64,000 nt of DNA. Origin: JADLCX01 sp964630785 (GTDB taxonomy: Bacteria; Planctomycetota; Phycisphaerae; Phycisphaerales; UBA1924). The notes under the pieces are model-generated. The model did no database searches and had not been told where the DNA came from. It saw only the letters and a program-made list of their open reading frames with translations. The stretch covers positions 1 to 64,000 of the forward strand of contig CAZVZG010000010.1 of the NCBI GenBank assembly GCA_964630785.1. The letters run 5' to 3'. Of the stretch, positions 43,053 through 50,365 are shown in pieces. The translations under genes were made by a program, and so were the position numbers. The stretch's first letter is position 1; each line of letters opens with the position of its first letter.

Positions 43053-43208
43053 GAGCGGAGCGGTGCCGGCGGAAAAGAGCCCGAGCCCGAAACTCCCCAG
43101 CGGCCGCTCACGTCCCCCGTCCACGCACGACCAGCGCTCCCGCCCGGCGTGCAGCGGCAAACCGAGGCTCCCCACGGCTACCCTCCCACGGTCACCGGGA
43201 GAACAACC

Positions 43209-44405
43209 ATGACTTGCTATCGAGCAGTCGTCGCGGTCGTGGCCCTGATGGCCCTTGCCGCCCCCACCCGCGCGACCGATCGGTGGTTCCTGGACTCTTC
43301 CGCCGTCTCCGCAAACGGCCGCTTCCGCATCGACGCCAAGAGCCCCGAGAACGCCGGTCCCAGCCCGATGGCGTTCGCAAGCAGATTCGTCTACACGCTC
43401 ACCGACACCATCACGGGCAAGACGATCTGGCAGCGAAAGCAGCCGATGACGCGCGGAAAGGGGAGTCCCACCGCCGAGCCCGACGAGCCGTCGCCGGTTC
43501 AAGTCTTCGTGCATGACACCGGGCTGGTCGTCGCGCGCACGGCGTGGGACTCGGTGATCATCCTGGACGCCGCCAACGGACGAAAGCGGGCCGAGGTCGA
43601 CGTGCTGGGGAAGTTTCCCGCGGATGAATACGGAAAGTTCGTAACGGACTCGTCCGTGGGCCCAATCTGGTCTCATGAGTCCGATTGGTTCTTCGTGACG
43701 ATCCCGGCGTCCGGTCAGCAGCCGTCTCGCATCTATTTCGTTGTGCGCCCGTATTGGAACCACCGCCTCGTCATCGACGCCTCGTCCGGTGAGCAGGTCG
43801 AGTTGGGCGACTACTGCGACGCCAGGCGTCCATCCGACCTCGCCGGCGCCACGGAGATGGTCCGCACGGTTCTGAAAGCGACCATCGAGGAGGAAACGCG
43901 GCGCACGCTGGCCACACTCGCCACAGCCCCGGTGCGAGTCAAGGACGTCAGCGACTACCACGCGTACTGGGAAGTGTTCACCGCCCTGCACACGGTCGGC
44001 TTCCTCGGGCTGACACACGCCGAGCCCGAGGTTCGGAAGCTCGATCAGACGCCGGCGTTCCATGACGACCTGCTTGAAGGCCTGCAACGAAGAGCCCGTG
44101 AGGCCCTCCGAGCCCTCGGCAAGACGCCGTCCACCGTGTACGCCGCGGGCCTCACCGTCGAAACCCGCACCGCCAACGCTCGGAGCATTTCGGTCGGCAT
44201 GCCTGTGGGCCGCGTGATCGAACTCATCGGCCCTCCCGACGCAAAGTTGTACGATGGAATGCCGTGCTTTGACTATGACATCGATGCGCCGGAGCCCTAT
44301 ACGCTGCGTGTCTACGTCGACGAAAGAGGTCAGACGGTTCAGAAAACCAGAACGTTGACGCCCTTCGCGTTCCTCAACGACCCCGCACGCATGAAGGGCG
44401 ACTGA
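43209..44405 (+). CDS. Secreted protein of unknown function with BamE/SmpA-like C-terminal domain
   Basis: A 398-residue exported protein. The ATG at 43209 follows GGGAGA and opens a signal peptide (AVVAVVALMALAAPTRA). The middle part, with SVIILDAANGRKRAEVDVLG and LVIDASSGEQVELGDY, looks like a fragment of a beta-propeller. The last 70 residues, SISVGMPVGRVIELIGPPDA onward and then YTLRVYVDERGQTV, resemble the small BamE/OmlA fold that reports on envelope assembly. It is followed after four bases by a zinc-ribbon membrane protein, so they form an operon. No enzyme function is indicated. Confidence 0.65.
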   Translation: MTCYRAVVAVVALMALAAPTRATDRWFLDSSAVSANGRFRIDAKSPENAGPSPMAFASRFVYTLTDTITGKTIWQRKQPMTRGKGSPTAEPDEPSPVQVFVHDTGLVVARTAWDSVIILDAANGRKRAEVDVLGKFPADEYGKFVTDSSVGPIWSHESDWFFVTIPASGQQPSRIYFVVRPYWNHRLVIDASSGEQVELGDYCDARRPSDLAGATEMVRTVLKATIEEETRRTLATLATAPVRVKDVSDYHAYWEVFTALHTVGFLGLTHAEPEVRKLDQTPAFHDDLLEGLQRRAREALRALGKTPSTVYAAGLTVETRTANARSISVGMPVGRVIELIGPPDAKLYDGMPCFDYDIDAPEPYTLRVYVDERGQTVQKTRTLTPFAFLNDPARMKGD

Positions 44406-44409
44406 CCCG

Positions 44410-44916
44410 ATGACCCACCGCATCCATAACCCCGGCCGCTGGCGCCGACGCCTGGGCATCGGCGTGTTCGCCATCGGGGCCGCGTTGTGCATCCTGTTCC
44501 TCTTGAGCACCCGGTGGTGGTTCGGCTATTGCTCCGACTCGTGGCTCGCGGACATGGGAGACGGGACGCTCTACACACAGGCGTCCGGTCCAAACGGCTG
44601 GAGTCAGCCTCTCGTGGGCTGGTGCATCGGCGACAACCGCTCATCCGGTTCTCCGTTGCCCTTCGAGCTCTCCTGGACCTGGTGGATATGGGCAACGCGT
44701 CAATCATTCTGGCAAGAGAGATCGGCGTACACCGTCTGGCCCATAGCTCCCTTGCTGATGCTCGTCGGAGCCTCGCTCGGGTGGCCCGGCGTGCTGGCCG
44801 CACGGCGCATCCGACGCGGCCTGTGCCCCGGTTGCGGCTATTCCCGCGCGGGGATCAGCGAAAACGCGCTCTGCCCGGAGTGCGGGCGGCCCGCGCCCTC
44901 CACGCGATGCGGATAG
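44410..44916 (+). CDS. Small membrane protein with C-terminal zinc ribbon
   Basis: A 168-residue protein with two hydrophobic segments (LGIGVFAIGAALCILFLL and WPIAPLLMLVGASLGWPGVL) and a C-terminal zinc ribbon GLCPGCGYSRAGISENALCP plus ECG. Proteins with a membrane part and this CPxCGY-CPECG tail are widespread in Phycisphaerae and of unknown function. A similar but distinct one is at 47293-47667. It starts four bases after the preceding gene's stop. Confidence 0.75.
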   Translation: MTHRIHNPGRWRRRLGIGVFAIGAALCILFLLSTRWWFGYCSDSWLADMGDGTLYTQASGPNGWSQPLVGWCIGDNRSSGSPLPFELSWTWWIWATRQSFWQERSAYTVWPIAPLLMLVGASLGWPGVLAARRIRRGLCPGCGYSRAGISENALCPECGRPAPSTRCG

Positions 44917-44956
44917 GCAAGGATGTTGCGCTTACGCGGCACGGAGATTGCCCGCG

Positions 44957-45130
44957 ACCGTCCGCCCCCCGCGCACCTTTCGCAGAGAGCCCCGAGCGCA
45001 AGCTCGGGCGTCGGCCGCCGAGCCCGCGACGGCGATCAGCACCCCATGTGTCGCGCGTTCGCAACCGACCCATCTCGCGTCACCGCCGCGCCGGGGCGTC
45101 CAGAATCGTCCGCCCCCCGCGCACCGTTCG
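44957..45130. repeat. Direct repeat pair CGTCCGCCCCCCGCGCACC
   Basis: About 25 bases near 44957-44982 recur near 45105-45130 with two or three differences. Each copy lies next to a GCAA-loop palindrome, so the 256-base gap between 44917 and 45173 is largely made of repeats. No gene is supported there. Confidence 0.65.
44984..45010. repeat. GCAA-loop palindromic repeat, copy B
   Basis: CCCGAGC (44991-44997), loop GCAA, GCTCGGG (45002-45008), preceded by the same CAGAGAGC as copy A. Confidence 0.85.
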
Positions 45131-45134
45131 CCGC

Positions 45135-45154
45135 CCCTGAGCTTGCGCTCAGGG
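45135..45154. repeat. GCAA-loop palindromic repeat, copy C (inverted, diverged)
   Basis: CCCTGAGC (45135-45142), loop TTGC, GCTCAGGG (45147-45154). Both arms carry compensating changes relative to copies A and B, so the hairpin is kept while the sequence drifts. Confidence 0.75.
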
Positions 45155-45173
45155 CTCCCTACTCTTGGCCACC

Positions 45174-46319
45174 ATGCGAGCCATCGTCACCGGCCAGATC
45201 GGAATGGACAAGAAGCCCTACCTCGACGCCGTCCGCCAGATGGCGGGCCAGAACGGCGAGGCCGTCGACCTCTACAACATCGGCGACATGATGTACGCCG
45301 AGGGGCGCGACGTGCGCCCGGGGCGCATCCTCGACCTGCCCATCAGCCGGCTCAACTCGCTCCGGCGTGCCGCGTTCAAGGACGTCATCGCCCAGTCCGC
45401 CGGCAAGCCCAACATCATCGTCAACACGCACGCGACCTTCCGCTGGCGGCACGGCCTGTTCGCGGCCTTCGACTTCGACCAGGTCGCCGCCCTCCAGCCC
45501 GACGTGTTCATCTGCCTCGTCGACAACATCGAGGTTGTCCACAACCGCCTGCACCGCGACTTCGACGTCGACGCCACGCTCAAAGACTGCATGGTGTGGC
45601 GCGAGGAGGAGATCCTCGCCACCGAGCTGCTCAGCCAGGCCGCGCAGGGGAGCAAGTTCTACATCGTCAGCCGCGGGCGCCACCAGCCGACCACGCGCAC
45701 GCTCTTCCGACTGATCTGCCGGCCGCAGATGCGCAAGGTGTACCCCAGTTTCCCGATGAGCCACGTCGTGGACATGCCCGACATCCTCGCCGAGATCGAC
45801 GGCTTCCGGGCCGCGCTGGCGGAGCACTTCATCACGTTCGACCCCGGCGACGTGGACGAGAAACTGCTGCTCGACCGGGCCGTGGCGCGGGCGAAGGACG
45901 GCAACATCAACGAATGGCTGGAGGTCGCGCCGCACACCTTCGGCGGCAGCCGCGCGGGCGCCGACAAGCCCCTGCGCGTCCGCGTCCGCGAGGTGCTCGA
46001 CATCGCCGGCGATATCGACGGCCAGATCTACATGCGCGACTTCAAGCTCATCGACCAGAGCGACATGATCGTGAGCCTGGTGCCCGAGATCCCCGGCGCG
46101 GGCGGCAAGGACATCCCGGGCCTCTCATCCGGCGTCGAGCGCGAGTTGCAGCACGCCTGGGAGCACACCAAGGAGGTCTACGTGGTGTGGAAACCCAAGA
46201 AAAACCCCTCGCCCTTCATCACCGAGACCGCGACCAAGATCTTCGCGAGCGTGCCGGAAGCCCTGAGTTACTTCGAGCAAAGGGGCATGTTCGGCGAGAA
46301 GAACCTGTTCGGGCACTGA
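45174..46319 (+). CDS. P-loop kinase-like protein fused to a deoxyribosyltransferase-like domain
   Basis: A 381-residue cytoplasmic protein of unknown function. The N-terminus MRAIVTGQIGMDKKPYLDAV resembles a beta-strand and phosphate-binding loop, but the loop GQIGMDKKP replaces the usual GxxGxGKS/T; IIVNTHATFRWRHG follows like the second kinase strand. The C-terminal 110 residues, GQIYMRDFKLIDQSDMIVSL to VERELQHAWEHTKEVYVVW and PSPF, look like a nucleoside 2-deoxyribosyltransferase-type fold. The pair suggests nucleotide processing or signalling. The TTG nine bases upstream is a less likely start. TACTCT is eight bases before the ATG. Confidence 0.65.
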   Translation: MRAIVTGQIGMDKKPYLDAVRQMAGQNGEAVDLYNIGDMMYAEGRDVRPGRILDLPISRLNSLRRAAFKDVIAQSAGKPNIIVNTHATFRWRHGLFAAFDFDQVAALQPDVFICLVDNIEVVHNRLHRDFDVDATLKDCMVWREEEILATELLSQAAQGSKFYIVSRGRHQPTTRTLFRLICRPQMRKVYPSFPMSHVVDMPDILAEIDGFRAALAEHFITFDPGDVDEKLLLDRAVARAKDGNINEWLEVAPHTFGGSRAGADKPLRVRVREVLDIAGDIDGQIYMRDFKLIDQSDMIVSLVPEIPGAGGKDIPGLSSGVERELQHAWEHTKEVYVVWKPKKNPSPFITETATKIFASVPEALSYFEQRGMFGEKNLFGH

Positions 46320-46361
46320 CGCGCGGGATGGCCTCACGCGACGCGAGGTCGCCCCGAACAA

Positions 46362-47090
46362 CTATGAGCAACCCGTGAAGTACGCGGCCAGATAATCGAA
46401 GATATCCTGCACGCTCACCGACCCGTCATGGTTGACGTCGGCCGCGGGCTGGTTGCCGAAGTACGCGCCCAGGAAGTCGAAGATGTCCTGAACGCTCACC
46501 GACCCATCACCGTTGAAGTCCGCGGGGCACGCCTCGTGCGCGACGGCGGTGGTCTCGATCAGCACGTCCCGCTGCGTGCAGCCCACGACGCCCGTGGTCG
46601 CGCCGATCGACATCGCCGGGAACGCGTGCGAGCCGCCGCCGCCGAACACCACGACGTAGCCGCTGTCGAACTCGTGCGTCGTCGGTACGTTCGGCGGGTC
46701 CACCACCTGTTGCAGCGAGAGTTGCAGGCGGTGCGTGAGCGCGAAGTCGCCGCCGTACTGGTACGTGCCCGTCCCGGTGAAGCTCGCCGCCGGGAGCGTG
46801 TCGGGCGTCGCAGTCAGGTGCACGTCCGTCACGTCGTAGTACACCGTCCACTGATCGACGTGGTTGAGCCGCATCGTGAACGTGCCCGTGAGCGGGCCCG
46901 TGTGCGGCGGGCTGACGCAGTTGCACGGGCCCAGGCAGTCCTGGATCGTGAACGTGCTCGTCGCCTCCAGCGTCTCGTCCACCACCGCGGGCGGATCGCC
47001 CGCGAAACTCGCCGACGCGAAAAGGCCCACGGCCAACGCCGCAGCCGCCGACGTGATGCCAGCGGACGACCGGATTCCGGAGCGATTCAT
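46362..47090 (-). CDS. Secreted protein with dockerin-like tail
   Basis: A 242-residue exported protein. ATG 47090 has GGAGG before it and opens a signal peptide ending ASASFAG. The middle is a single beta-rich domain with YVVVFGGGGSHAFP and one Cys-rich point (CLGPCNC). The end has ACPADFNGDGSVSVQDIFDF and DVNHDGSVSVQDIFDYLAAY, two intact calcium loops with aspartates at 1, 3, 5 and 12. It is the cleanest dockerin-like pair in the window. It converges on the P-loop gene. Function unknown. Confidence 0.78.
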   Translation of the reverse strand: MNRSGIRSSAGITSAAAALAVGLFASASFAGDPPAVVDETLEATSTFTIQDCLGPCNCVSPPHTGPLTGTFTMRLNHVDQWTVYYDVTDVHLTATPDTLPAASFTGTGTYQYGGDFALTHRLQLSLQQVVDPPNVPTTHEFDSGYVVVFGGGGSHAFPAMSIGATTGVVGCTQRDVLIETTAVAHEACPADFNGDGSVSVQDIFDFLGAYFGNQPAADVNHDGSVSVQDIFDYLAAYFTGCS

Positions 47091-47278
47091 AGAAAACCTC
47101 CATCGTGCCCGCGTCCACGCGAGCCACAGATGGGCACGTACCTCATTATGCCCTACTCGGGCCGACAGAGCCACCGCGATCGTGCCCGGTGCGCGAAGGA
47201 GGGTGAATCTCGGTCCGTTTGGTGTGCGTCATCGCCCCGTTCGGGTAGGGCCGACGCCCGCAACCACGCCTGCGACGA

Positions 47279-47284
47279 TAGACT
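47279..47284 (+). promoter_or_regulatory. Probable -10 element of a zinc-ribbon membrane protein gene
   Basis: TAGACT is eight bases before ATG 47293. Confidence 0.45.
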
Positions 47285-47292
47285 CTCCGGGG

Positions 47293-47667
47293 ATGTCCCC
47301 GTCCCACGACAAGGTCCTCAGCCGTCGGCACGTGGTGTTGGTGCTGCTCCGCATCGCGTCCGCGGCGATGGTCATCTACGCATCCGTACGGAACTTCGGT
47401 TACGCCGTGATGTCTGTTTGGGGGTTGATCTACGGCAATCCGTTTCAGTTGCCGTCTTACGATATCGTGGAGTCGATCGCGATCTTCGGCGTCCCCGGGG
47501 TCGTGCTCGCGGTCGTTTCTCACCGCCTCGCCCGCTGGCTCGTCCCGTCCGGCGTCCGCGGCGACGAGTGCCCGAACTGCGGTTACTCCCTCAAACACCT
47601 CAAGAGCCCGATCTGCCCGGAGTGCGGTGCCGACGTGCGCGGCGTGACCCGGACAGGGGGCGTGTAG
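47293..47667 (+). CDS. Small membrane protein with CPNCGYS zinc ribbon
   Basis: A 124-residue protein with hydrophobic segments near residues 15-40 and 58-80 and a C-terminal zinc ribbon, DECPNCGYSLKHLKSPICPE then CG. It has the same layout as the protein at 44410-44916, though with little sequence identity outside the ribbon. The family is typical of Phycisphaerae and has no assigned role; the ribbon probably faces the cytoplasm. Confidence 0.72.
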   Translation: MSPSHDKVLSRRHVVLVLLRIASAAMVIYASVRNFGYAVMSVWGLIYGNPFQLPSYDIVESIAIFGVPGVVLAVVSHRLARWLVPSGVRGDECPNCGYSLKHLKSPICPECGADVRGVTRTGGV

Positions 47668-47815
47668 CCCCGGCTTGAGCAGTTCGTCAGCCGTGAGCAG
47701 GCGAATAGGAGAGAGGCGGAGCGGGCGTACAAGGGGGAGTCGCGGTCCCGAAACCCACCACCGCACTTGCCCAACAACCCTGGGGCTCACCAGTTTCGCG
47801 GAGGCAACCCGACCC

Positions 47816-48217
47816 GTGTCCGACGAGTTCCAGCCATTCCCCGCCAGCGTCGAGACGCCCCGCGCCGTGGACGCGGCCTCTACGCCCAGCGAGCGCACCT
47901 ACGCCACGCTCATGCACCTCATGCTCGTGATCGCGACCTTCACCGCCGTGCCGCTGATCCTCGGCCCGCTCATCCTCTGGCTCATCAAGAAGGACGAGAG
48001 CCCCTTCCTCAACGACCACGGCAAGGAGGCGCTGAACTTCAACATCAGCATCTTCCTCTACATGCTCGCCGCGGCCGTCTCGTTCCTCTGCGGCATCGGC
48101 GTCGTCCTGCTGCCGGTGGTCTGGGTCTTCGGCCTGGTGTGCTCGGTGCTCGCGGCCATGAGCGCCAATCGCGGCGAGTTCTACCGCTACCCGGCGTGCA
48201 TCCGAATCATCGCGTGA
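47816..48217 (+). CDS. DUF4870 (Tic20-like) membrane protein
   Basis: A 133-residue membrane protein with three or four hydrophobic helices. The motif ILGPLILWLIKKDESPFLND followed by HGKEALNFNISI is the DUF4870 signature. The first 30 residues are polar. The GTG start at 47816 has GGAGG eleven bases upstream. The function of the family is unknown; a role in membrane or transport assembly is suggested by Tic20 likeness only. Heptamer-type repeats begin directly at its 3' end. Confidence 0.85.
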   Translation: MSDEFQPFPASVETPRAVDAASTPSERTYATLMHLMLVIATFTAVPLILGPLILWLIKKDESPFLNDHGKEALNFNISIFLYMLAAAVSFLCGIGVVLLPVVWVFGLVCSVLAAMSANRGEFYRYPACIRIIA

Positions 48218-48218
48218 T

Positions 48219-48255
48219 CCGATATCGGATTGCGGATGGCGGATAGCGGATGGAA
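48219..48255. repeat. Heptamer-type repeats after the DUF4870 gene
   Basis: Units such as CGGATTG, CGGATGG, CGGATAG and CGGATGG, the reverse complement of the ATCCGCN family. They lie between the DUF4870 stop and the end of the four-helix-bundle gene. Confidence 0.75.
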
Positions 48256-48275
48256 GGGCGATCGTGGGCTTACCG

Positions 48276-48629
48276 TTACTTGGTGCGCTTGGCTGTTCGG
48301 ATGCTCGCGACGACGATCGCGGTGATCTCGCCGCACTCTTGGATGAGCGCCGCCATGCGCGTAGGTGCGACATGCCCGGACGCCGCGAGCAGCTCCAACC
48401 AATAGGCGGTCTCGTCGGCTTCCTCTTCGACGATCCCGAGCTTGCTGATGAACTCGGCCTTGGACCGTCCTCGCTGCGCCGATCGGTAGTTCGCGCCCAC
48501 CGACGTGGCCGATCGAAGCACCTGTTTCCCTAGCACCTCCGCAGATCGCGTTCGAGGCAGAGCATCCACCATCCGCACGACCCGGAGCGCAAAGGCCTTG
48601 GTCCGCTCGCACATCTGCCCCTTGTCCAT
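48276..48629 (-). CDS. Four-helix-bundle protein of the 23S rRNA intervening-sequence family
   Basis: A 117-residue helical protein. TKAFALRVVRMVDALP, KQVLRSATSVGANYRSAQRG and EEEADETAYWLELL are the hallmarks of the S23/IVP family, first found in 23S rRNA intervening sequences; the accessory protein Avd of diversity-generating retroelements has the same fold. No reverse transcriptase or template repeat is visible nearby. The gene is flanked on both sides by heptamer repeats (48219-48255 and 48674-48764), as if it were a cassette. A minus-strand TAGGCT is six bases from the ATG. Confidence 0.85.
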   Translation of the reverse strand: MDKGQMCERTKAFALRVVRMVDALPRTRSAEVLGKQVLRSATSVGANYRSAQRGRSKAEFISKLGIVEEEADETAYWLELLAASGHVAPTRMAALIQECGEITAIVVASIRTAKRTK

Positions 48630-48635
48630 GCGCCG

Positions 48636-48641
48636 AGCCTA
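48636..48641 (-). promoter_or_regulatory. Probable -10 element of the four-helix-bundle gene
   Basis: Reads TAGGCT on the minus strand, six bases before ATG 48629. Confidence 0.45.
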
Positions 48642-48673
48642 CCACCTTCCTGAGCCACCAACCACCCCCGCCC

Positions 48674-48764
48674 ATCCCCCACCCGCTATCCCCCATCCCC
48701 CATCCCCCATCCGCCATCCGCCATCCGCCATCCGCTATCCCCTATCCCCTATCCCCTATCCGAT
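48674..48764. repeat. Heptamer array directly before lptB, 13 units
   Basis: Thirteen units with homogenised blocks: ATCCCCC (four, one pair split by ACCCGCT), ATCCGCC (three), ATCCGCT, ATCCCCT (three) and ATCCGAT. The last unit runs into TATACT, and the lptB GTG follows five bases later. Blocks of identical variants indicate repeat expansion and contraction. Confidence 0.93.
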
Positions 48765-48769
48765 ATACT
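48764..48769 (+). promoter_or_regulatory. Probable -10 element of lptB
   Basis: TATACT, a near-consensus hexamer, five bases before GTG 48775. The heptamer array occupies the spacer and -35 positions. Confidence 0.6.
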
Positions 48770-48774
48770 CCCCC

Positions 48775-49596
48775 GTGCCCCTCCTCCAGGCCGCCAACCT
48801 CCGCAAGACCTACGCCGGCCGCACGGTCGTCAACGGGGTCTCGTTCCACGTCGACGCGGCCGAGATCGTCGGCCTGCTCGGACGCAACGGCGCGGGCAAG
48901 ACCACCAGCTTCCGCATGAGCATCGGGATGATCGACCCCGACCTCGCCGGCCCCGGCGGCGAGCCGTGCACGGTCATCTTCGACGGCAAGGACGTCACCA
49001 GCCTGCCGATGTACCGTCGGGCCCGACTCGGCATGGGCTACCTCAGCCAGGAGCCCAGCGTCTTCCAGCGCATGACCTGCGAGCAGAACCTGCTCGCGAT
49101 CCTCGAAACGCTCCCGCTCTCACGCCACGAGCGGCACGCCCGCGCCGCCGAGCTGCTCGAGCAGTTCCACCTTACACACAAGGCCGGCCACCAGGCCCGC
49201 ACCTGCTCCGGCGGCGAGCGGCGCAAACTGGAAATCGCCCGCGCCCTGGTCACCGACCCCAAGCTCATCCTCCTCGACGAACCGTTCAGCGGCGTCGATC
49301 CGATCGCCGTTGAGGATCTGCAGCGAGAGATCCGCCGCCTCGCCGAGCGCGGCATCGCCTGCCTCCTCACCGACCACAACGTCCAGCAGACCCTGCGCGT
49401 GTGCGACCGGGCCTACATCATCGACGAGGGCCGCAAGTTCGCCGAGGGCACGCCCCGCGACCTCATCAACGACGAGATGGTCAAGCGCGTCTACCTCGGC
49501 TCGCTCTTCCGCGGCGACGAGTTCGACGACCACCCCTCCACCCCCGGCGCACGCAACGGCGCCCACAAGCCGGCCGCGGCCACCCACGCGCGGTAG
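48775..49596 (+). CDS. lptB: Lipopolysaccharide export ABC transporter ATPase LptB
   Basis: The ATPase that powers LPS extraction by LptFG. The 273-residue sequence has Walker A GRNGAGKTTS, the LptB-typical YLSQEPSVFQRMTCEQNLLA in the Q-loop region, signature CSGGERRKLEIARAL, Walker B LILLDEPFSGVDPIAV and switch His in LLTDHNVQQTL. The last 35 residues after YLGSLFRG are extra, polar and probably disordered. Start is GTG right behind a heptamer array and a TATACT box. lptA, lptC and lptFG are not adjacent. Confidence 0.93.
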   Translation: MPLLQAANLRKTYAGRTVVNGVSFHVDAAEIVGLLGRNGAGKTTSFRMSIGMIDPDLAGPGGEPCTVIFDGKDVTSLPMYRRARLGMGYLSQEPSVFQRMTCEQNLLAILETLPLSRHERHARAAELLEQFHLTHKAGHQARTCSGGERRKLEIARALVTDPKLILLDEPFSGVDPIAVEDLQREIRRLAERGIACLLTDHNVQQTLRVCDRAYIIDEGRKFAEGTPRDLINDEMVKRVYLGSLFRGDEFDDHPSTPGARNGAHKPAAATHAR

Positions 49597-49601
49597 CCAA
49601 A

Positions 49602-49637
49602 CTCCCCCTCCCAGAGGGAGGGGGCCGGGGGGAGGGC
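49602..49637 (-). repeat. Dispersed C/G-rich hairpin repeat, copy 2
   Basis: CCCCCTCCC-AGA-GGGAGGGGG followed by CCGGGGGGAGGGC, the reverse complement of the element at 11057-11092 apart from the loop. It follows the lptB stop by six bases and may also act as its terminator. Confidence 0.75.
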
Positions 49638-49734
49638 GGACGACAACCATCAGCTCCACGATGTTTCGCGGCACCCAGGCTGCCTCGCCTTTGCATTGAC
49701 GCGCGCCCCACCCAACCCCATCCCCCCGCGCTGA

Positions 49735-49740
49735 TATTCT
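49735..49740 (+). promoter_or_regulatory. Probable -10 element of the PEGA lipoprotein gene
   Basis: TATTCT is seven bases before ATG 49748, with no ribosome-binding site. Confidence 0.5.
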
Positions 49741-49747
49741 TTGATCC

Positions 49748-50218
49748 ATGCCCCGCCCGTCCCGCCCCCTCCTCACCCTCGCCATCCTCACCGCCGCGGC
49801 CGCCCTGCCCGGATGTTTGCAACGAACGCTGACCATCACCTCCACGCCCCCCGGCGCGCTGGTCTGGGTCAACGACGTCGAGGTCGGCGTGACGCCGCTC
49901 GACATCGACTTCACGTTCTACGGCGGCTACGACGTGCAACTCCGGCGCGAGGGTTACGAGCCCGTCTTCGAGCACAAAAAGATCAACGCCCCCCTCCGCG
50001 AAGCCCCCGTGATCGACCTCGCCGCCGAGGCCATCCCCGTCAAGTTCGACAACCACGTCGTCTGGCACTTCGACCTCACCCCCGCGGCCGAGCGCGTCGA
50101 CCTGGCCGCCGCGGAGCGCGACGTGATCGCCCGGGCCAACGACTTGCGAGCCCAAATCCCGTCCGCAACCGAACCGAGCCCGACCCCTTCGACCGATCCG
50201 AAATCCGTGCCGAAATAG
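49748..50218 (+). CDS. PEGA-domain lipoprotein
   Basis: A 156-residue envelope protein. The signal peptide ends in the lipobox ALPGC. Residues about 28-75 (LTITSTPPGALVWVNDVEVG, VTPLDIDFTFYGGYDVQLRR) form a PEGA beta-sandwich, a surface or S-layer-like domain. The C-terminal 50 residues are polar with a Ser/Pro/Thr tail. It follows lptB by about 150 bases on the same strand but has its own -10 box. Binding partners are unknown. Confidence 0.85.
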   Translation: MPRPSRPLLTLAILTAAAALPGCLQRTLTITSTPPGALVWVNDVEVGVTPLDIDFTFYGGYDVQLRREGYEPVFEHKKINAPLREAPVIDLAAEAIPVKFDNHVVWHFDLTPAAERVDLAAAERDVIARANDLRAQIPSATEPSPTPSTDPKSVPK

Positions 50219-50365
50219 TGCCGCGACGGTTCGTTGGTGTCAGATATTTTTTCTTCAGGCTCGCGCATCACGCTTGAGGTCGTTTCGTACTCGATTCAGA
50301 GCCACGCCCGCGTCCACCGTGGGGGGCGGAACTTTGGTGGCGGGGCTCGGAACGGGAAGCGGAAC

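Noticed and set aside
42984..44510. N-terminal extension of sucD into a 841-codon open frame
   Set aside because: The family start lies at ATG 42983, and the upstream part overlaps a convincing secreted-protein gene on the other strand.
48276..48629. Diversity-generating retroelement
   Set aside because: The four-helix-bundle protein resembles Avd, but there is no reverse transcriptase, template/variable repeat pair or target gene in the neighbourhood.
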